DNA of 64,000 bases, from the NCBI GenBank assembly GCA_900045905.1, contig FCNS01000008.1:1-64000 (forward strand), given 5' to 3'. Shown here one piece after another: positions 42,910-52,440 of the stretch. Numbering within the stretch: the stretch's first letter is position 1; each line of letters begins with the position of its first letter. The translations under genes and the position numbers were made by a program. Origin of the DNA: Clostridiales bacterium CHKCI001. Its GTDB lineage: Bacteria; Bacillota; Clostridia; Lachnospirales; Lachnospiraceae. A model generated the notes under the pieces. It was not told the origin of the DNA and did not search any database. It saw only the letters and a list, made by a program, of their open reading frames with translations.

Positions 42910-45246
42910 TTATCTTGTATTCTTATATGCATAAATATAATATCTATCTTGTTTGACTCTAATTTGAATTGCTCCCTGTTCTGGGGTATGCCATATGGAG
43001 CAACTTTGCTGTTCCAGTCGCTGTATTGTCTCTTCATGAGGATGTCCATAAGAGTTATTCTCTCCATAACTCAGAATCACATGATCTGGCGTAATTTTCT
43101 CTAAAAATTCCTCAGATGTTGAATTTTTAGAGCCATGATGACCTGCTTTTAACACAGTTGTATCTTGCAATCCTGTTAACTTTTTTTCTTCTTCTGCTCC
43201 AAGATCTCCCATAAATAACATAGAAAACATTCCATATTGCAGCTGTAATACGACGGAACAATCATTACTATCTTCCGATTGAAATCCTCGTGTTGGATGA
43301 AGACAGCAAAGAACTACATCCCCCGATTCCCATTTCATCCCTTTCTCCATCCATATCACTGTTTCACAAAAGGAAAGAATCGCTTGATAACTCTGTTCCA
43401 TTCCATCCACATTTGGAAGAAGCAGCGATTTTATCACAATAGAATTTGTCTCTAAAAGCTCCAATACTCCATTCATATGATCCGAATCTGGATGTGTTAA
43501 TACTACATAATCCAGTTCTCGGATTCCTTGACTATATAAAAAAGGTTTCATTCGATACGTGCCAACATTATTTTCGGTTGTACTTCCTCCATCAATCAGC
43601 ATTGTGGTTCCATCTGGAAAAGAGATAAAACTGCAATCTCCCTGGCCTACATCCAATACTGTAATACTTAATTCGTTCAAATGAATTGGTTTTAGAACCA
43701 ATAATCCTATTACTAATAGTAGAATTAATTCCATTCCTACCACAATCTCTTTTTTACTATTTACTTTTTTTTCTGGTTTTATAATACCATATACATTTCT
43801 TCTCTTTTTATTGGCTTTTTTTTCTAAATAGATTACTGCACTCAAAAGAATTGCTAAATAAACGACAATTTGCCACCAGCTCGCCCGCCCTATTAGCTGC
43901 ACGGATCCTGGAATATGTACAAATCTTTCACAGAGTAAACGATAATACAATAAAACAAAATGTCCGCTCCCGACAAGAAAAACCGCAGCTGGCATCCAAC
44001 ATAATCCTACCACTGCTCCAACTCCTGCTGAAAATAGTAAAATAGAGGTAAATGGAAGTACCAAGGCATTTAATAACATAGAATACAATGGATAAGAAAA
44101 GAAGCTCCAGAGCAGAACTGGCAGGGAGCTATATTGAATGGAACAGGAGATAACCAAACCTTTCCACCACTTCGAATGGGCTTCTCCTCCATAAATTGCT
44201 GGAGCAATCACTGCAATTCCAGCTACTGTAGTGACAGAAAGCAAAAATCCAACCTGAAACAGCTGTAAAGGATAAAGAAGCAAGATAACTATTACCGCAG
44301 TGGACAATGAAGATGGCATATCATAAACCTTTCCCTTTTGATTTGCGATCAGTGAAATAACAAACATAACTCCAGCCCGAATCGCAGACACATTGGAACC
44401 TGTTAAGATTACATATCCAATCACAAGTCCTGCACTTATCCATCCAGATATTTTAAAACTTCCTGTTATTCTGCGTAATAACTGATAGAACAACATACCA
44501 ACACAAGAAATATGAAGTCCAGATACTGCCAATATATGAGCAATTCCATTTTCTTGATATAATTTCTTCAAATCGGTATCTAATTCCGACTTTTCTCCTA
44601 AAGTAACAGCCTGCATAATACCAATATCTTTTTCCTGTGCAACTTTTTCCAATATTTCTGCAAGCTGACAACGAAATTGATAAATTTTATTATAAATAAA
44701 ATCAACTCGATCATTCACAATCTTCCACCGCTCTACCCATAAATAATATCGGATATTTTGTGCTCGATAATAAGCTCTCTGATCATACATACCTGGATTG
44801 GATGCTTGTTCAAATAGTTCCAGATCTCCTTGCACTTCAATTCGATTTCCGATTTGCAGATTTGTTTCTTCTTCTATATATACGATACAATTACCATAAG
44901 AATCTGTTTCTTTTTGTTCTCCTACTACAATATTGGTCAATTCTACCTTCCAGCTAGAAGTTGTCTTTTGTATCCATTGTACATCTCCCTGTAAGGACAC
45001 ATGAAATGATTCTTTTGTATTTAAAATTGCCTGTTCTAATTTATCTAATTGTAGCGCATTTTCCGTCCGAATCAGACCAACCCAAGCAATAAAAGGAAGC
45101 AACAGCCAAATTCTGTGCTTCCTCCTATTTCGCAGTAAAATAAATTGTGCTGCAATTAATACACACCATCCGACTACTGAATTCCACCATGCAAATACCT
45201 CTCCAAGTACCAGTGCAGCTGTAATTCCGAGTAATGGACGTTTAAT
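42910..45246 (-). CDS. comEC: ComEC/Rec2 DNA-uptake channel, probable AUU start
   Basis: ComEC carries single-stranded DNA across the membrane. The protein has an N-terminal soluble OB-like part, a Competence domain of about ten helices with EKSELDTDLKKLYQENGIAHILAVSGLHIS, and a C-terminal metallo-beta-lactamase domain (VLDVGQGDCSFISFPDGTTMLIDGG, LTHPDSDHMNG, LKAGHHGSKNS). The first ATG/GTG/TTG in frame, at 45102, would delete the first membrane helices. Upstream, the same frame continues as KRPLLGITAALVLGEVFAWW, typical of ComEC N-termini, back to an ATT at 45246, eight bases after GGAGG and overlapping the preceding stop. I therefore call an AUU start, giving 778 residues. Confidence 0.88.
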   Translation of the reverse strand: MKRPLLGITAALVLGEVFAWWNSVVGWCVLIAAQFILLRNRRKHRIWLLLPFIAWVGLIRTENALQLDKLEQAILNTKESFHVSLQGDVQWIQKTTSSWKVELTNIVVGEQKETDSYGNCIVYIEEETNLQIGNRIEVQGDLELFEQASNPGMYDQRAYYRAQNIRYYLWVERWKIVNDRVDFIYNKIYQFRCQLAEILEKVAQEKDIGIMQAVTLGEKSELDTDLKKLYQENGIAHILAVSGLHISCVGMLFYQLLRRITGSFKISGWISAGLVIGYVILTGSNVSAIRAGVMFVISLIANQKGKVYDMPSSLSTAVIVILLLYPLQLFQVGFLLSVTTVAGIAVIAPAIYGGEAHSKWWKGLVISCSIQYSSLPVLLWSFFSYPLYSMLLNALVLPFTSILLFSAGVGAVVGLCWMPAAVFLVGSGHFVLLYYRLLCERFVHIPGSVQLIGRASWWQIVVYLAILLSAVIYLEKKANKKRRNVYGIIKPEKKVNSKKEIVVGMELILLLVIGLLVLKPIHLNELSITVLDVGQGDCSFISFPDGTTMLIDGGSTTENNVGTYRMKPFLYSQGIRELDYVVLTHPDSDHMNGVLELLETNSIVIKSLLLPNVDGMEQSYQAILSFCETVIWMEKGMKWESGDVVLCCLHPTRGFQSEDSNDCSVVLQLQYGMFSMLFMGDLGAEEEKKLTGLQDTTVLKAGHHGSKNSTSEEFLEKITPDHVILSYGENNSYGHPHEETIQRLEQQSCSIWHTPEQGAIQIRVKQDRYYIYAYKNTR

Positions 45247-46159
45247 TACTACTACCTCCTATATATTCTAATTTTCTTTCTAACGGCTCTTTTAGAGAAA
45301 TCACATCCTGAAACATAATATCTGATTTTCCGTCTACCAAAATCTGTACCCGCTGGACTCCTGGCAACTCTGCTAAAGAATTGACAATAGAGTAGACTGG
45401 AATATATGCTTCCACATCCATGGTTTCTGTTAGAAAACTTTTATCCAAATTTACATAGCAAGTACCATCTTTCACAGAAACTCCAAGTATTTTTAAGTTA
45501 GACGGAAGTGTTGTGATACAGCTATCATCTTCAGGTCCTTGAATTAGACAATTTAGAACAATTCTCTCTAATATATAGGAACTGTCATATGTGACCTCTA
45601 CTACTCGTTTTACAAGACTATTTCCTGTTTTGTTTGAAAAGTATAGTGTCACACTTATTTCTGAAGCTGAGTTTAATCCCTTTCCAATGATATCAATAAA
45701 ATCACTTTCTTTCTGCGTCTGAACTGGATTTCCATTCTTATCTACAAGCGGCTGGTCATTCACAGTTATTGATACTGATTCAATTCCATTTACTTGCATA
45801 AATGTCATAACAAACGCTCCTCGGCATAAAACTTCCTGAACCGTATCCATCGTCTGATAGTCTTGATAAAAATCTAAACATAAAATTTTATTCTCTAACT
45901 TATAATCATGAAACCATTCTTTTTTCGGAAGTACGCTTACAACATCCTTTTCATTTAAATTCAAAAACTGATTCATTATTTCTTCAATTAGTTCTTGTGT
46001 ATCTGTTGTATCTGTTTTATAGGTTATGGTTTCTAATCTTGTTGCTCCATTTTTTAAACCATAAATTAAATACTCATTTCCTCTTTGTGTTTCATTCTCA
46101 CTGCATCCACTCAACAGACAGCAGATGAGAAGAATGAGCACAATCCACCATTGCTTCAC
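45242..46159 (-). CDS. GerMN-domain lipoprotein
   Basis: A 305-residue lipoprotein: the signal WIVLILLICCLLSGCSE carries a lipobox (LSGC). The mature part contains two GerMN-like modules; the second ends with ILGVSVKDGTCYVNLDKSFL and VYSIVNSLAELPGVQRVQILVDGK, the clearest family stretch. GerMN domains occur in spore protein GerM and in lipoproteins paired with WalK- or MtrB-like kinases. It lies 16 bp after the kinase gene here, so a periplasmic accessory role to that kinase is likely but inferred. Its stop overlaps the proposed comEC start. Confidence 0.85.
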   Translation of the reverse strand: MKQWWIVLILLICCLLSGCSENETQRGNEYLIYGLKNGATRLETITYKTDTTDTQELIEEIMNQFLNLNEKDVVSVLPKKEWFHDYKLENKILCLDFYQDYQTMDTVQEVLCRGAFVMTFMQVNGIESVSITVNDQPLVDKNGNPVQTQKESDFIDIIGKGLNSASEISVTLYFSNKTGNSLVKRVVEVTYDSSYILERIVLNCLIQGPEDDSCITTLPSNLKILGVSVKDGTCYVNLDKSFLTETMDVEAYIPVYSIVNSLAELPGVQRVQILVDGKSDIMFQDVISLKEPLERKLEYIGGSSN

Positions 46160-46175
46160 TCCATCTTACCTCCTG

Positions 46176-47624
46176 TCATGCCATATAATTTAAAGGAATT
46201 CGAACTAAGAATGTACTGCCTTCTCCCTTTTTACTTTCAACTTTAATCCATCCACCATGCAGCTGGACAACTTTCATCGTAATTGCCAATCCAAGTCCTG
46301 TTCCTCCTGTTTCTCTGGAACGAGCTTTATCTACCCGATAGAATCGATCAAAGATATGAGGAATGGCATCTTCTGGTATTCCTACGCCTCCATCCATTAC
46401 TTTGACGAAGAAAAATTTGTGATCTGCATTCAAAGAAACTTTAACCCAGCCATTATCATTATTATATTTAATTGCATTTTCAACTAGATTATTTAATGCA
46501 AGGCTTAGCTTTGTCTCATCTACTTCTGCTACAATTGGACGAAAACTTTCAAAAACTACCTCAATGTCACGTTTTTTTGCAATTGGACGCAGACGTTTTA
46601 ATATCAATTCCACTAGTTCATTAATATTAACTTGAGAGACATTCATTACTGCATTTTCTCTTTCCATTTTTACCATAGAAAGCAAATCATTGATAATTTT
46701 GGTCTCGCGGTCAATCTCTTCTGAAATATCTCCCATAAATTCACGATACAACTCCACTGGCACATTTTCTTCACACATCAACGAATCTGCCAAAACACGA
46801 ATTGATGTTATTGGAGTCTTTAATTCGTGAGAAACATCCGATACAAATTCCTGCCGCGATTGTTCCAATGCATTCAACCGTTCTAATACATGACTAAATG
46901 TATGAATAAGCTGTTCTGTCTCTTGATACTTACTTTTTTCAGGAAATTTGACATTTAGATTTCCCTCTTTTACTTGATCGATCGCTGATACAACTTCTTT
47001 CCAAGGTCGCATAAGTCGATTTGATAGAATAAATGCAACTACAACCATTAAAACCGTTACAAGTACATCTAAAATATTGGCTTTTTCGCGCAAATCTCTC
47101 ATAATATCTCCGATTGCTGCTGTAGATGTACTCACTACTATAATGCCAACTATGTTTGTATCTTTTTCTGTCCTTTGCGTAATCGGAATTGTAAACTCTA
47201 CAAATGACTTCTTATTATCTACATTATAATAGCTTTCCCCATTAAAAGCCTGGAAAATCTCCTCAGAAATACAAGTTTTTCCTTCATCCCATCCGTATGT
47301 ATCTAAGACAATCCGATATGAGTTATTAATAAAAACAATTCGCCCTCCATAATTTTCTGAGATCCATGTTACTTCCTGTGTCACTTGATCATTCAAATTC
47401 TGTTCTAAAATACTGCTATCATCCAGCTGACTTGCCAATATCGTACAAGTATACTGTAACTCCGTTACTCTCTGATTCACAAGCTTTCCCTGATAAGAAT
47501 ATAACATAATCTCTTTTATAATTAAAATTGGAATAAGACTGGATAATACAATTAATAAAAATATATGGATACGAAAACTCCTAAAATATTTTTTCCATGA
47601 TTTAATTCTTGAAATAATAGCCAA
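46176..47624 (-). CDS. Sensor histidine kinase (WalK/PhoR-like)
   Basis: A protein of about 482 residues: an N-terminal membrane helix (IHIFLLIVLSSLIPILII), an extracellular sensor of about 150 residues, a second helix (ILDVLVTVLMVVVAFIL), HAMP, HisKA with FVSDVSHELKTPITSIR (phospho-accepting His), and an HATPase with NNLVENAIKYN, DGGVGIPEDAIPHIFDRFYR and GGTGLGLAI. The start is uncertain. The reading frame is open well into the regulator gene; I chose TTG 47624, which overlaps the regulator by 23 bp, while ATG 47645 is possible. It pairs with the regulator at 47602-48294. Confidence 0.88.
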   Translation of the reverse strand: MAIISRIKSWKKYFRSFRIHIFLLIVLSSLIPILIIKEIMLYSYQGKLVNQRVTELQYTCTILASQLDDSSILEQNLNDQVTQEVTWISENYGGRIVFINNSYRIVLDTYGWDEGKTCISEEIFQAFNGESYYNVDNKKSFVEFTIPITQRTEKDTNIVGIIVVSTSTAAIGDIMRDLREKANILDVLVTVLMVVVAFILSNRLMRPWKEVVSAIDQVKEGNLNVKFPEKSKYQETEQLIHTFSHVLERLNALEQSRQEFVSDVSHELKTPITSIRVLADSLMCEENVPVELYREFMGDISEEIDRETKIINDLLSMVKMERENAVMNVSQVNINELVELILKRLRPIAKKRDIEVVFESFRPIVAEVDETKLSLALNNLVENAIKYNNDNGWVKVSLNADHKFFFVKVMDGGVGIPEDAIPHIFDRFYRVDKARSRETGGTGLGLAITMKVVQLHGGWIKVESKKGEGSTFLVRIPLNYMA

Positions 47625-48294
47625 CGCCCCATTTCGTATGCACATATTTTGGCTCACTTGGATTTTCTTCGATCTTTTCACGAAGTCTTCTAATATGAAC
47701 ATCCACCGTTCTAACATCACCTGGATACTCGTATCCCCAAACAATATTTAAAAGATTTTCTCTGCTGTAAACCTTATTTGGATTTGTAACAAGTAACTCC
47801 AAAAGATCAAACTCTTTTGCTGTAACATTAATTTCTTTTCCTTTGATGAAAACACGTCTTCCCTCTGTATCCAGACGTAAATCTCCTGCAACGATCTTTG
47901 TACTTTTCTCCTTTGTATCTGTAATTGGCTTTTGATGATTTCTTCTCATAATCGCTTTAATTCTAGCTTTCACTTCTAGAATATTAAACGGTTTTGTAAT
48001 ATAATCATCGGCTCCATAATCCAATCCCAAAATTTTATCCATGTCATCTCCTTTTGCTGTCAGCATAATAATTGGCATATTGGAGAATTCCCGAATCTGC
48101 TGACATACTTGAAAACCATCAAGTTTTGGTAACATGACATCTAAAAGTACAATATCGTATTCGGTATTTCTTGCTTTTTCTACTGCCTCTTCTCCATCAT
48201 AGGCACAATCTACTTCCATCTGCTCCTGCATCAGACTGAAACGAATTCCTTTTACGATCATCTTCTCATCGTCCACTACTAAAACTTTAGCCAT
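47602..48294 (-). CDS. OmpR/PhoB-family response regulator
   Basis: A 230-residue regulator: receiver domain with VDDEKMI (acidic pair), VLLDVMLPKLDG (phosphorylated Asp), MLTAKGDD and ITKPFN (Lys), then a winged-helix DNA-binding domain with VTAKEFDLLELL, NPNKVYSRENLLNIVWGYEY and DVRTVDVHIRRLREKIEENP. It resembles WalR/ResD-type regulators. It is cotranscribed with its kinase between comEA and comEC; targets are unknown. The start is ATG 48294 behind GAGAGG. Confidence 0.95.
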   Translation of the reverse strand: MAKVLVVDDEKMIVKGIRFSLMQEQMEVDCAYDGEEAVEKARNTEYDIVLLDVMLPKLDGFQVCQQIREFSNMPIIMLTAKGDDMDKILGLDYGADDYITKPFNILEVKARIKAIMRRNHQKPITDTKEKSTKIVAGDLRLDTEGRRVFIKGKEINVTAKEFDLLELLVTNPNKVYSRENLLNIVWGYEYPGDVRTVDVHIRRLREKIEENPSEPKYVHTKWGVGYYFKN

Positions 48295-48347
48295 ATACCT
48301 CTCCTGTTCTACAAGAATTCAATGCAGTTTGTCTCTGCCTGATTCTG

Positions 48348-48950
48348 TCAGTTCGTTACTGTTATCAGGTCTTTGATTTGCTCAAATGTCGCTTCTTTAA
48401 TTCCTGGAATATTCATCAGCTCTTCAATTGTCTGGAATGCCCCATTTGTATCTCGATAAGACAGAATTGCTTCTGCTTTTACCTCTCCAATACCTGGAAG
48501 CTGTGTTAGTTCACTCTTGGAAGCGGTATTAAGATTCAGCTTTGCATTTTTGCCATTGTTCTCTGTAGAAGAAAGAAGTGCAGGTGGCTCCACTGCCTCC
48601 TGCTTGGATGGAACATAGATTTGCATTCCATCCTGTACTCCTTGCGCCAGATTTAAGCTCTCTACAGAAGCATCTTCTCGGAATCCTCCTGCTAGTTCAA
48701 TAAACTGGTACAGCCGGAGACTCGCTTCTCCTTCATAGACACCTGGATTGTTCACAGCTCCACAAATATGAACACAGATAACAGACGGTTGTGAAACCGT
48801 CTTAGAAGACTGCTGCAATTGTTCTGTTTCCACTGCTGTACTTCCAGTTACTTCCCAGCTTGGCTGTTCATTTATATTATAGTAAACCAAACCAGCGATT
48901 ACAATTCCAACTGCAATAACGAGATACTGAATTATTTCTTTTGTTTTCAT
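48348..48950 (-). CDS. comEA: ComEA-like DNA-binding competence protein
   Basis: ComEA binds incoming double-stranded DNA outside the membrane. The 200-residue protein has an N-terminal anchor (IIQYLVIAVGIVIAGLVYYNI), a SLBB-like domain (ICVHICGAVNNPGVYEGEASLRLYQFIELAGG), and a C-terminal helix-hairpin-helix pair (LNLNTASKSELTQLPGIGEVKAEAILSYR and TIEELMNIPGI). The length is normal. The start is ATG 48950 after GGAGG, overlapped by a seven-codon upstream frame. Confidence 0.95.
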   Translation of the reverse strand: MKTKEIIQYLVIAVGIVIAGLVYYNINEQPSWEVTGSTAVETEQLQQSSKTVSQPSVICVHICGAVNNPGVYEGEASLRLYQFIELAGGFREDASVESLNLAQGVQDGMQIYVPSKQEAVEPPALLSSTENNGKNAKLNLNTASKSELTQLPGIGEVKAEAILSYRDTNGAFQTIEELMNIPGIKEATFEQIKDLITVTN

Positions 48951-48970
48951 ATTATACCTCCATTGGGCAT
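48947..48970 (-). CDS. Possible seven-residue leader peptide upstream of comEA
   Basis: ATG CCC AAT GGA GGT ATA ATA TGA encodes MPNGGII. It has its own ribosome site (GAGAGGAG, six bases away) and its stop overlaps the comEA ATG as ATGA. Such coupling could tie comEA translation to ribosome loading. It is too short to prove as a gene. Confidence 0.35.
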   Translation of the reverse strand: MPNGGII

Positions 48971-48997
48971 AATACGCTCCTCTCGCCTGATAAACTT

Positions 48998-49026
48998 ATT
49001 TTAACCAAAGAAATCATTTATGACAA
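48998..49026 (-). promoter_or_regulatory. Promoter of the comEA operon
   Basis: On the minus strand TTGTCA (49021-49026), 17 bp, TAAAAT (48998-49003), about 50 bases before comEA. Confidence 0.7.
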
Positions 49027-49101
49027 GTAGATTTTTTAAAATATTAACAATTTATTAATTTTTTTGATTCGTGGACTTAGATCAAAATTTTCTTAATTCT
49101 T

Positions 49102-49533
49102 TTATGTGGATTTAAATAACACAATTCCAGCAATTGCCAGCCCCATTCCGATCACCTTTTTCCATTCAAAAGCAACTCGCTCCACACCAAAAATTCCAAA
49201 TAGCTCAATCAAATAAGCTACTAAAAGCTGAGACACCACAATAATCATAACTGCCTTTGCAGGTCCAAGGCTTCCCATGCTCTGAATTACAGTAAATGTA
49301 ATAAACGCTCCAATCACACCACCTAGCAATGTATACTTATTTTCTACTTGGAACAAAGCCCCTACGCTTTCTCTTCCAGTCATACACCAAGCTACAATAC
49401 AAGTAAGAAATGCCGTCAGCTGTACAAAACCAGTTGCAACCCATATACTGCTTTGTTTTGTCACTTCTGTATTGAATACGCCTTGAATACTCATTAGAGC
49501 ACCTGATACTAATGCCATAATAATTCCAATCAT
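49102..49533 (-). CDS. YdcZ/DUF606 family membrane transporter (DMT superfamily half)
   Basis: A 143-residue protein with five helices. IGIIMALVSGALMSIQGVFNTEVTK at the N-terminus and LLGGVIGAFITFTVIQSMGSLGPAKAVMIIVVSQLLVAYLIE are the DMT_YdcZ pattern. It is the size of a half-transporter that must dimerise. The substrate is unknown. The start is ATG 49533. Confidence 0.88.
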   Translation of the reverse strand: MIGIIMALVSGALMSIQGVFNTEVTKQSSIWVATGFVQLTAFLTCIVAWCMTGRESVGALFQVENKYTLLGGVIGAFITFTVIQSMGSLGPAKAVMIIVVSQLLVAYLIELFGIFGVERVAFEWKKVIGMGLAIAGIVLFKST

Positions 49534-49560
49534 AACAAACCCCCTTCTGAATATCGGTAT

Positions 49561-49590
49561 AAAACTAGTATTCCAAAAAGGAGTTTTTTT
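49561..49590. terminator. Weak terminator-like hairpin after the ABC-F gene
   Basis: AAAACT and AGTTTT flank an inner CC/GG, with T runs on both strands, between the ABC-F gene and the ydcZ-like gene. Confidence 0.45.
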
Positions 49591-49602
49591 ATCCCACTAA
49601 AC

Positions 49603-51414
49603 TTATCTTTCTGCATTTTGGGCTTTAATTTTTTCTGCTAATTCATTTAAGTAAACCCAGCGTTCCATTGTTTGATCTAATTCCTGTTCGATCTTCTCTT
49701 TTTGTAGCATTAGTTCATTTAGTTTTGCTGAGTTTGTAGCATTAGCCATGACCTCGTCCTCTAAGTTTTGAAGCTGCTCTTCTAAATTCGCTACCGTTTC
49801 ATCAATCGTTTCAAACTCTTTTTGTTCTTTATAAGTAAATTTTAACTTGACAGGCCGATTTTGTTTCCAATTTTTACTTGATAATGTTTTTTTATTCTCT
49901 TTTTTAACTGGAGCAATGGATTCTGTCATATTTCTTTTTTGCTTTGCCTCTAGGTAATCTGTATATCCACCTTCATATTGCTGCAAATGCCCATTTCCAT
50001 CAAACTCAAAAATACGATCTACTACATTATCTAAAAAGTAACGATCATGAGAAACAGTAACTACAATACCTGAAAATGAATTTAGGTAATCTTCCAATAT
50101 CGTCAGAGTTGGAATATCCAGGTTGTTCCCTGGCTCATCCAAAAGCAGCATATTACAACCGCTTGCCAGTACCCCTAGAAGATACAATCTTCTTTTTTCT
50201 CCTCCAGATAATTTAGAAATTGGAGTATACTGCATGGCTGAATCAAAAAGAAAACGCTCCAATAATTGAGAAGCACTGATTCTTCCATCTCTTGTAGAAA
50301 TATACTCTGCAATGTCTTTTACATAATCAATCACTCTCTGATTTTTATCCATATCGACTTCTTCTTGCGCAAAATATCCGATTTGAACAGTTTCACCAAT
50401 TTCAATCGAACCAGTATCTGGCTGCACGATACCTGCTATTAATTTCATCAAAGTAGACTTTCCGCACCCATTTGGACCAATAATTCCAATTCGTTGATTT
50501 TTTAGAAATATATAGCTAAAATCTTCTATAATAATTTTATCACCATAACTCTTACCAATATGATGTAATTCTACTGTTTTCTTCCCCATTCTCGTCTCTA
50601 CAGAATCTAACTCCACTGCTCGATCTTGCACTGGAGAAGTACCATTTTTCAATGCCTCCAACCGTTCTAGTCTAGCTTTTTGCTTTGTAGTTCTAGCTCT
50701 ACACCCACGCTTTGCCCATTCTAACTCCATTCGAAGTACACTTTGACGTTTCCTTTCACTTGCCAATTCCATTTCTTCTCGTTGTGCCTTCAACTCCAGA
50801 AATTTAGAATAATTTGCTTCATATGCATAGAGTTTCGCATGACTAATTTCTAAAATCTTATTTGTCACCTTATCTAAAAAATAGCGGTCATGCGTTACTA
50901 TTATAACAATTCCTTTATATCGCTTTAAATATTCTTCCAACCATGTTACCATCTCCTCATCCAAATGGTTTGTAGGCTCATCTAAAATTAGCACATCCGC
51001 AGGCTCCAATAATGTTTTCACAAGTGCTACTCTCTTTTTTTGTCCGCCTGAGAGATGTTGCATCTGCATTTCATAGTTGACAATCCCAAGCGTATTTAAC
51101 ATACTTTTCGCTTCTGTTTCTATGCTCCATTGTTCCTGACTCTGCATGGAAGCTACATAGGATAATACTGTAATTTTTTCTGGAAAATTTGGATTTTGTG
51201 GTAAATAACTCACTCTGATTCCTTTTTGCTTTATAACTTGCCCACTATCCGCTTCTTCCTCTCCTGCAATTATTTTAAGCAATGTTGTTTTTCCAGTCCC
51301 ATTTATACCGATAATTCCAATTTTATCATTTGTATGGATTCCATAAGAGATATCTTCAAAAATTACTTTATCACCGAATACTTTACTTATATGTTCTATG
51401 TTTAATACGTTCAT
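49603..51414 (-). CDS. ABC-F family ATPase (Uup/EttA/YkpA-like)
   Basis: ABC-F proteins bind the ribosomal E site and act in translation control or antibiotic protection. The 603-residue soluble protein has two ABC modules: Walker A GINGTGKTTLLK and GPNGCGKSTLMK, signatures LSGGQKKRV and LSGGEKRRL, Walker B with LILDEPTNHLD and LLLDEPGNNLD. A linker (P-site tip) and a C-terminal coiled coil (ETVANLEEQLQNLEDEV and following) are present. The second module has PGNN instead of the usual PTNH. No membrane part is present. The start is ATG 51414 after AAAGGGG. Confidence 0.93.
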   Translation of the reverse strand: MNVLNIEHISKVFGDKVIFEDISYGIHTNDKIGIIGINGTGKTTLLKIIAGEEEADSGQVIKQKGIRVSYLPQNPNFPEKITVLSYVASMQSQEQWSIETEAKSMLNTLGIVNYEMQMQHLSGGQKKRVALVKTLLEPADVLILDEPTNHLDEEMVTWLEEYLKRYKGIVIIVTHDRYFLDKVTNKILEISHAKLYAYEANYSKFLELKAQREEMELASERKRQSVLRMELEWAKRGCRARTTKQKARLERLEALKNGTSPVQDRAVELDSVETRMGKKTVELHHIGKSYGDKIIIEDFSYIFLKNQRIGIIGPNGCGKSTLMKLIAGIVQPDTGSIEIGETVQIGYFAQEEVDMDKNQRVIDYVKDIAEYISTRDGRISASQLLERFLFDSAMQYTPISKLSGGEKRRLYLLGVLASGCNMLLLDEPGNNLDIPTLTILEDYLNSFSGIVVTVSHDRYFLDNVVDRIFEFDGNGHLQQYEGGYTDYLEAKQKRNMTESIAPVKKENKKTLSSKNWKQNRPVKLKFTYKEQKEFETIDETVANLEEQLQNLEDEVMANATNSAKLNELMLQKEKIEQELDQTMERWVYLNELAEKIKAQNAER

Positions 51415-51477
51415 AATAAATTCAGCCCCTTTCGACTTACTTATCATAAGCGATTTTAGAAAATCCGTCAACAACAA

Positions 51478-51605
51478 AACAAACCTCCACTGAATGTCTT
51501 TTGCATATCACCATAACAAAAGAGCCAAATAAATATTTTTATTATCTGGCTCTTGATAATTTTTGTTATTGTGGTAAATAAAAAACATCCCGTGACGGTT
51601 TCTTT
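51478..51605. repeat. Intergenic 3'-end repeat R1, copy E, long palindromic form
   Basis: The left arm AAACCTCCAC...TGTCTTTTGCATATCACCATAACAAAAGAGCCA (51481-51527) and a diverged right arm (51547-51605) are imperfect complements, forming a hairpin about 125 bases long around AGAGCCA/TGGCTCT. It covers the whole gap between sigE and the ABC-F gene and abuts the sigE stop, so it should end the sigE transcript. Confidence 0.75.
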
Positions 51606-52345
51606 TATTCAAATTTTACAATTTCTTTTTTTAGTCTTTTGATGATTTTCTTTTCTAGACGTGATATGTAAGATTGAGAAATGCCAAGCTGATCTGCTAC
51701 TTGTTTCTGAGTCATCTCTTCTCCACTCTCAGAATTTAAACCAAATCTCAGCTCTACAATCTGCTGTTCCCGTTTTGATAGCTGTGAAATTGCCTGGTTT
51801 AATAATTTCTTTTCTACTTCTTCTTCAATATCTTTATAAATAACATCTTCATCTGTGCCTAAAATATCCGATAGGAGTAATTCGTTCCCATCCCAATCTA
51901 CATTTAATGGTTCATCAATTGATACTTCCATTCGCGTTTTATTATTTCTGCGAAGGTACATTAATATTTCATTCTCTACACAGCGAGATGCATAGGTTGC
52001 CAGTTTTATATTTTTTCCTTTATTAAACGTATTGATTGCTTTAATTAGACCAATTGTCCCAATTGAAATTAGGTCTTCTACACCTACTCCAGTATTGTCG
52101 AATTTTTTAGCAATATAAACAACTAGTCGCAGGTTATGTTCAATTAATAATGATTTTGCTTCTTTTTCTTTTTCCGTTCCTAGTTGATCAATTGCCATAG
52201 ATTCTTGTTCTGGTTCCAATGGCAATGGAAGCACATCACTTCCCCCAATATAGTGCACCTCTCCCTTTTGAGACATAAACATATTGCGAAATGATGGTAC
52301 AAGTTTAAATTGAAATTTTTCAGGAACAGCTACTTTTATTACCAT
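51605..52345 (-). CDS. sigE: RNA polymerase sporulation sigma factor sigma-E precursor
   Basis: Sigma-E drives early mother-cell transcription. The 246-residue protein matches SigE closely: the pro-sequence contains [16 protein letters not shown], the usual processing region. Region 2 reads [37 protein letters not shown] and [21 protein letters not shown]. Region 4 reads [31 protein letters not shown]. The start is ATG 52345, seven bases after GGGAGG. spoIIGA, its processing protease, is immediately upstream; sigG, often next, is not present. Confidence 0.96.
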   Translation of the reverse strand: MVIKVAVPEKFQFKLVPSFRNMFMSQKGEVHYIGGSDVLPLPLEPEQESMAIDQLGTEKEKEAKSLLIEHNLRLVVYIAKKFDNTGVGVEDLISIGTIGLIKAINTFNKGKNIKLATYASRCVENEILMYLRRNNKTRMEVSIDEPLNVDWDGNELLLSDILGTDEDVIYKDIEEEVEKKLLNQAISQLSKREQQIVELRFGLNSESGEEMTQKQVADQLGISQSYISRLEKKIIKRLKKEIVKFE

Positions 52346-52440
52346 TCTTAGACCTCCCATATTTTTCAATAATGCCTCAGCTTTCTTGCCATAAGCAATG
52401 TATCCATGTACATTCCCACGCAATTTTGCCAGAGACCCTT

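Noticed and set aside
45102-45102. TTG 45102 as the comEC start
   Set aside because: It would remove a conserved N-terminal part and has no properly spaced ribosome site.
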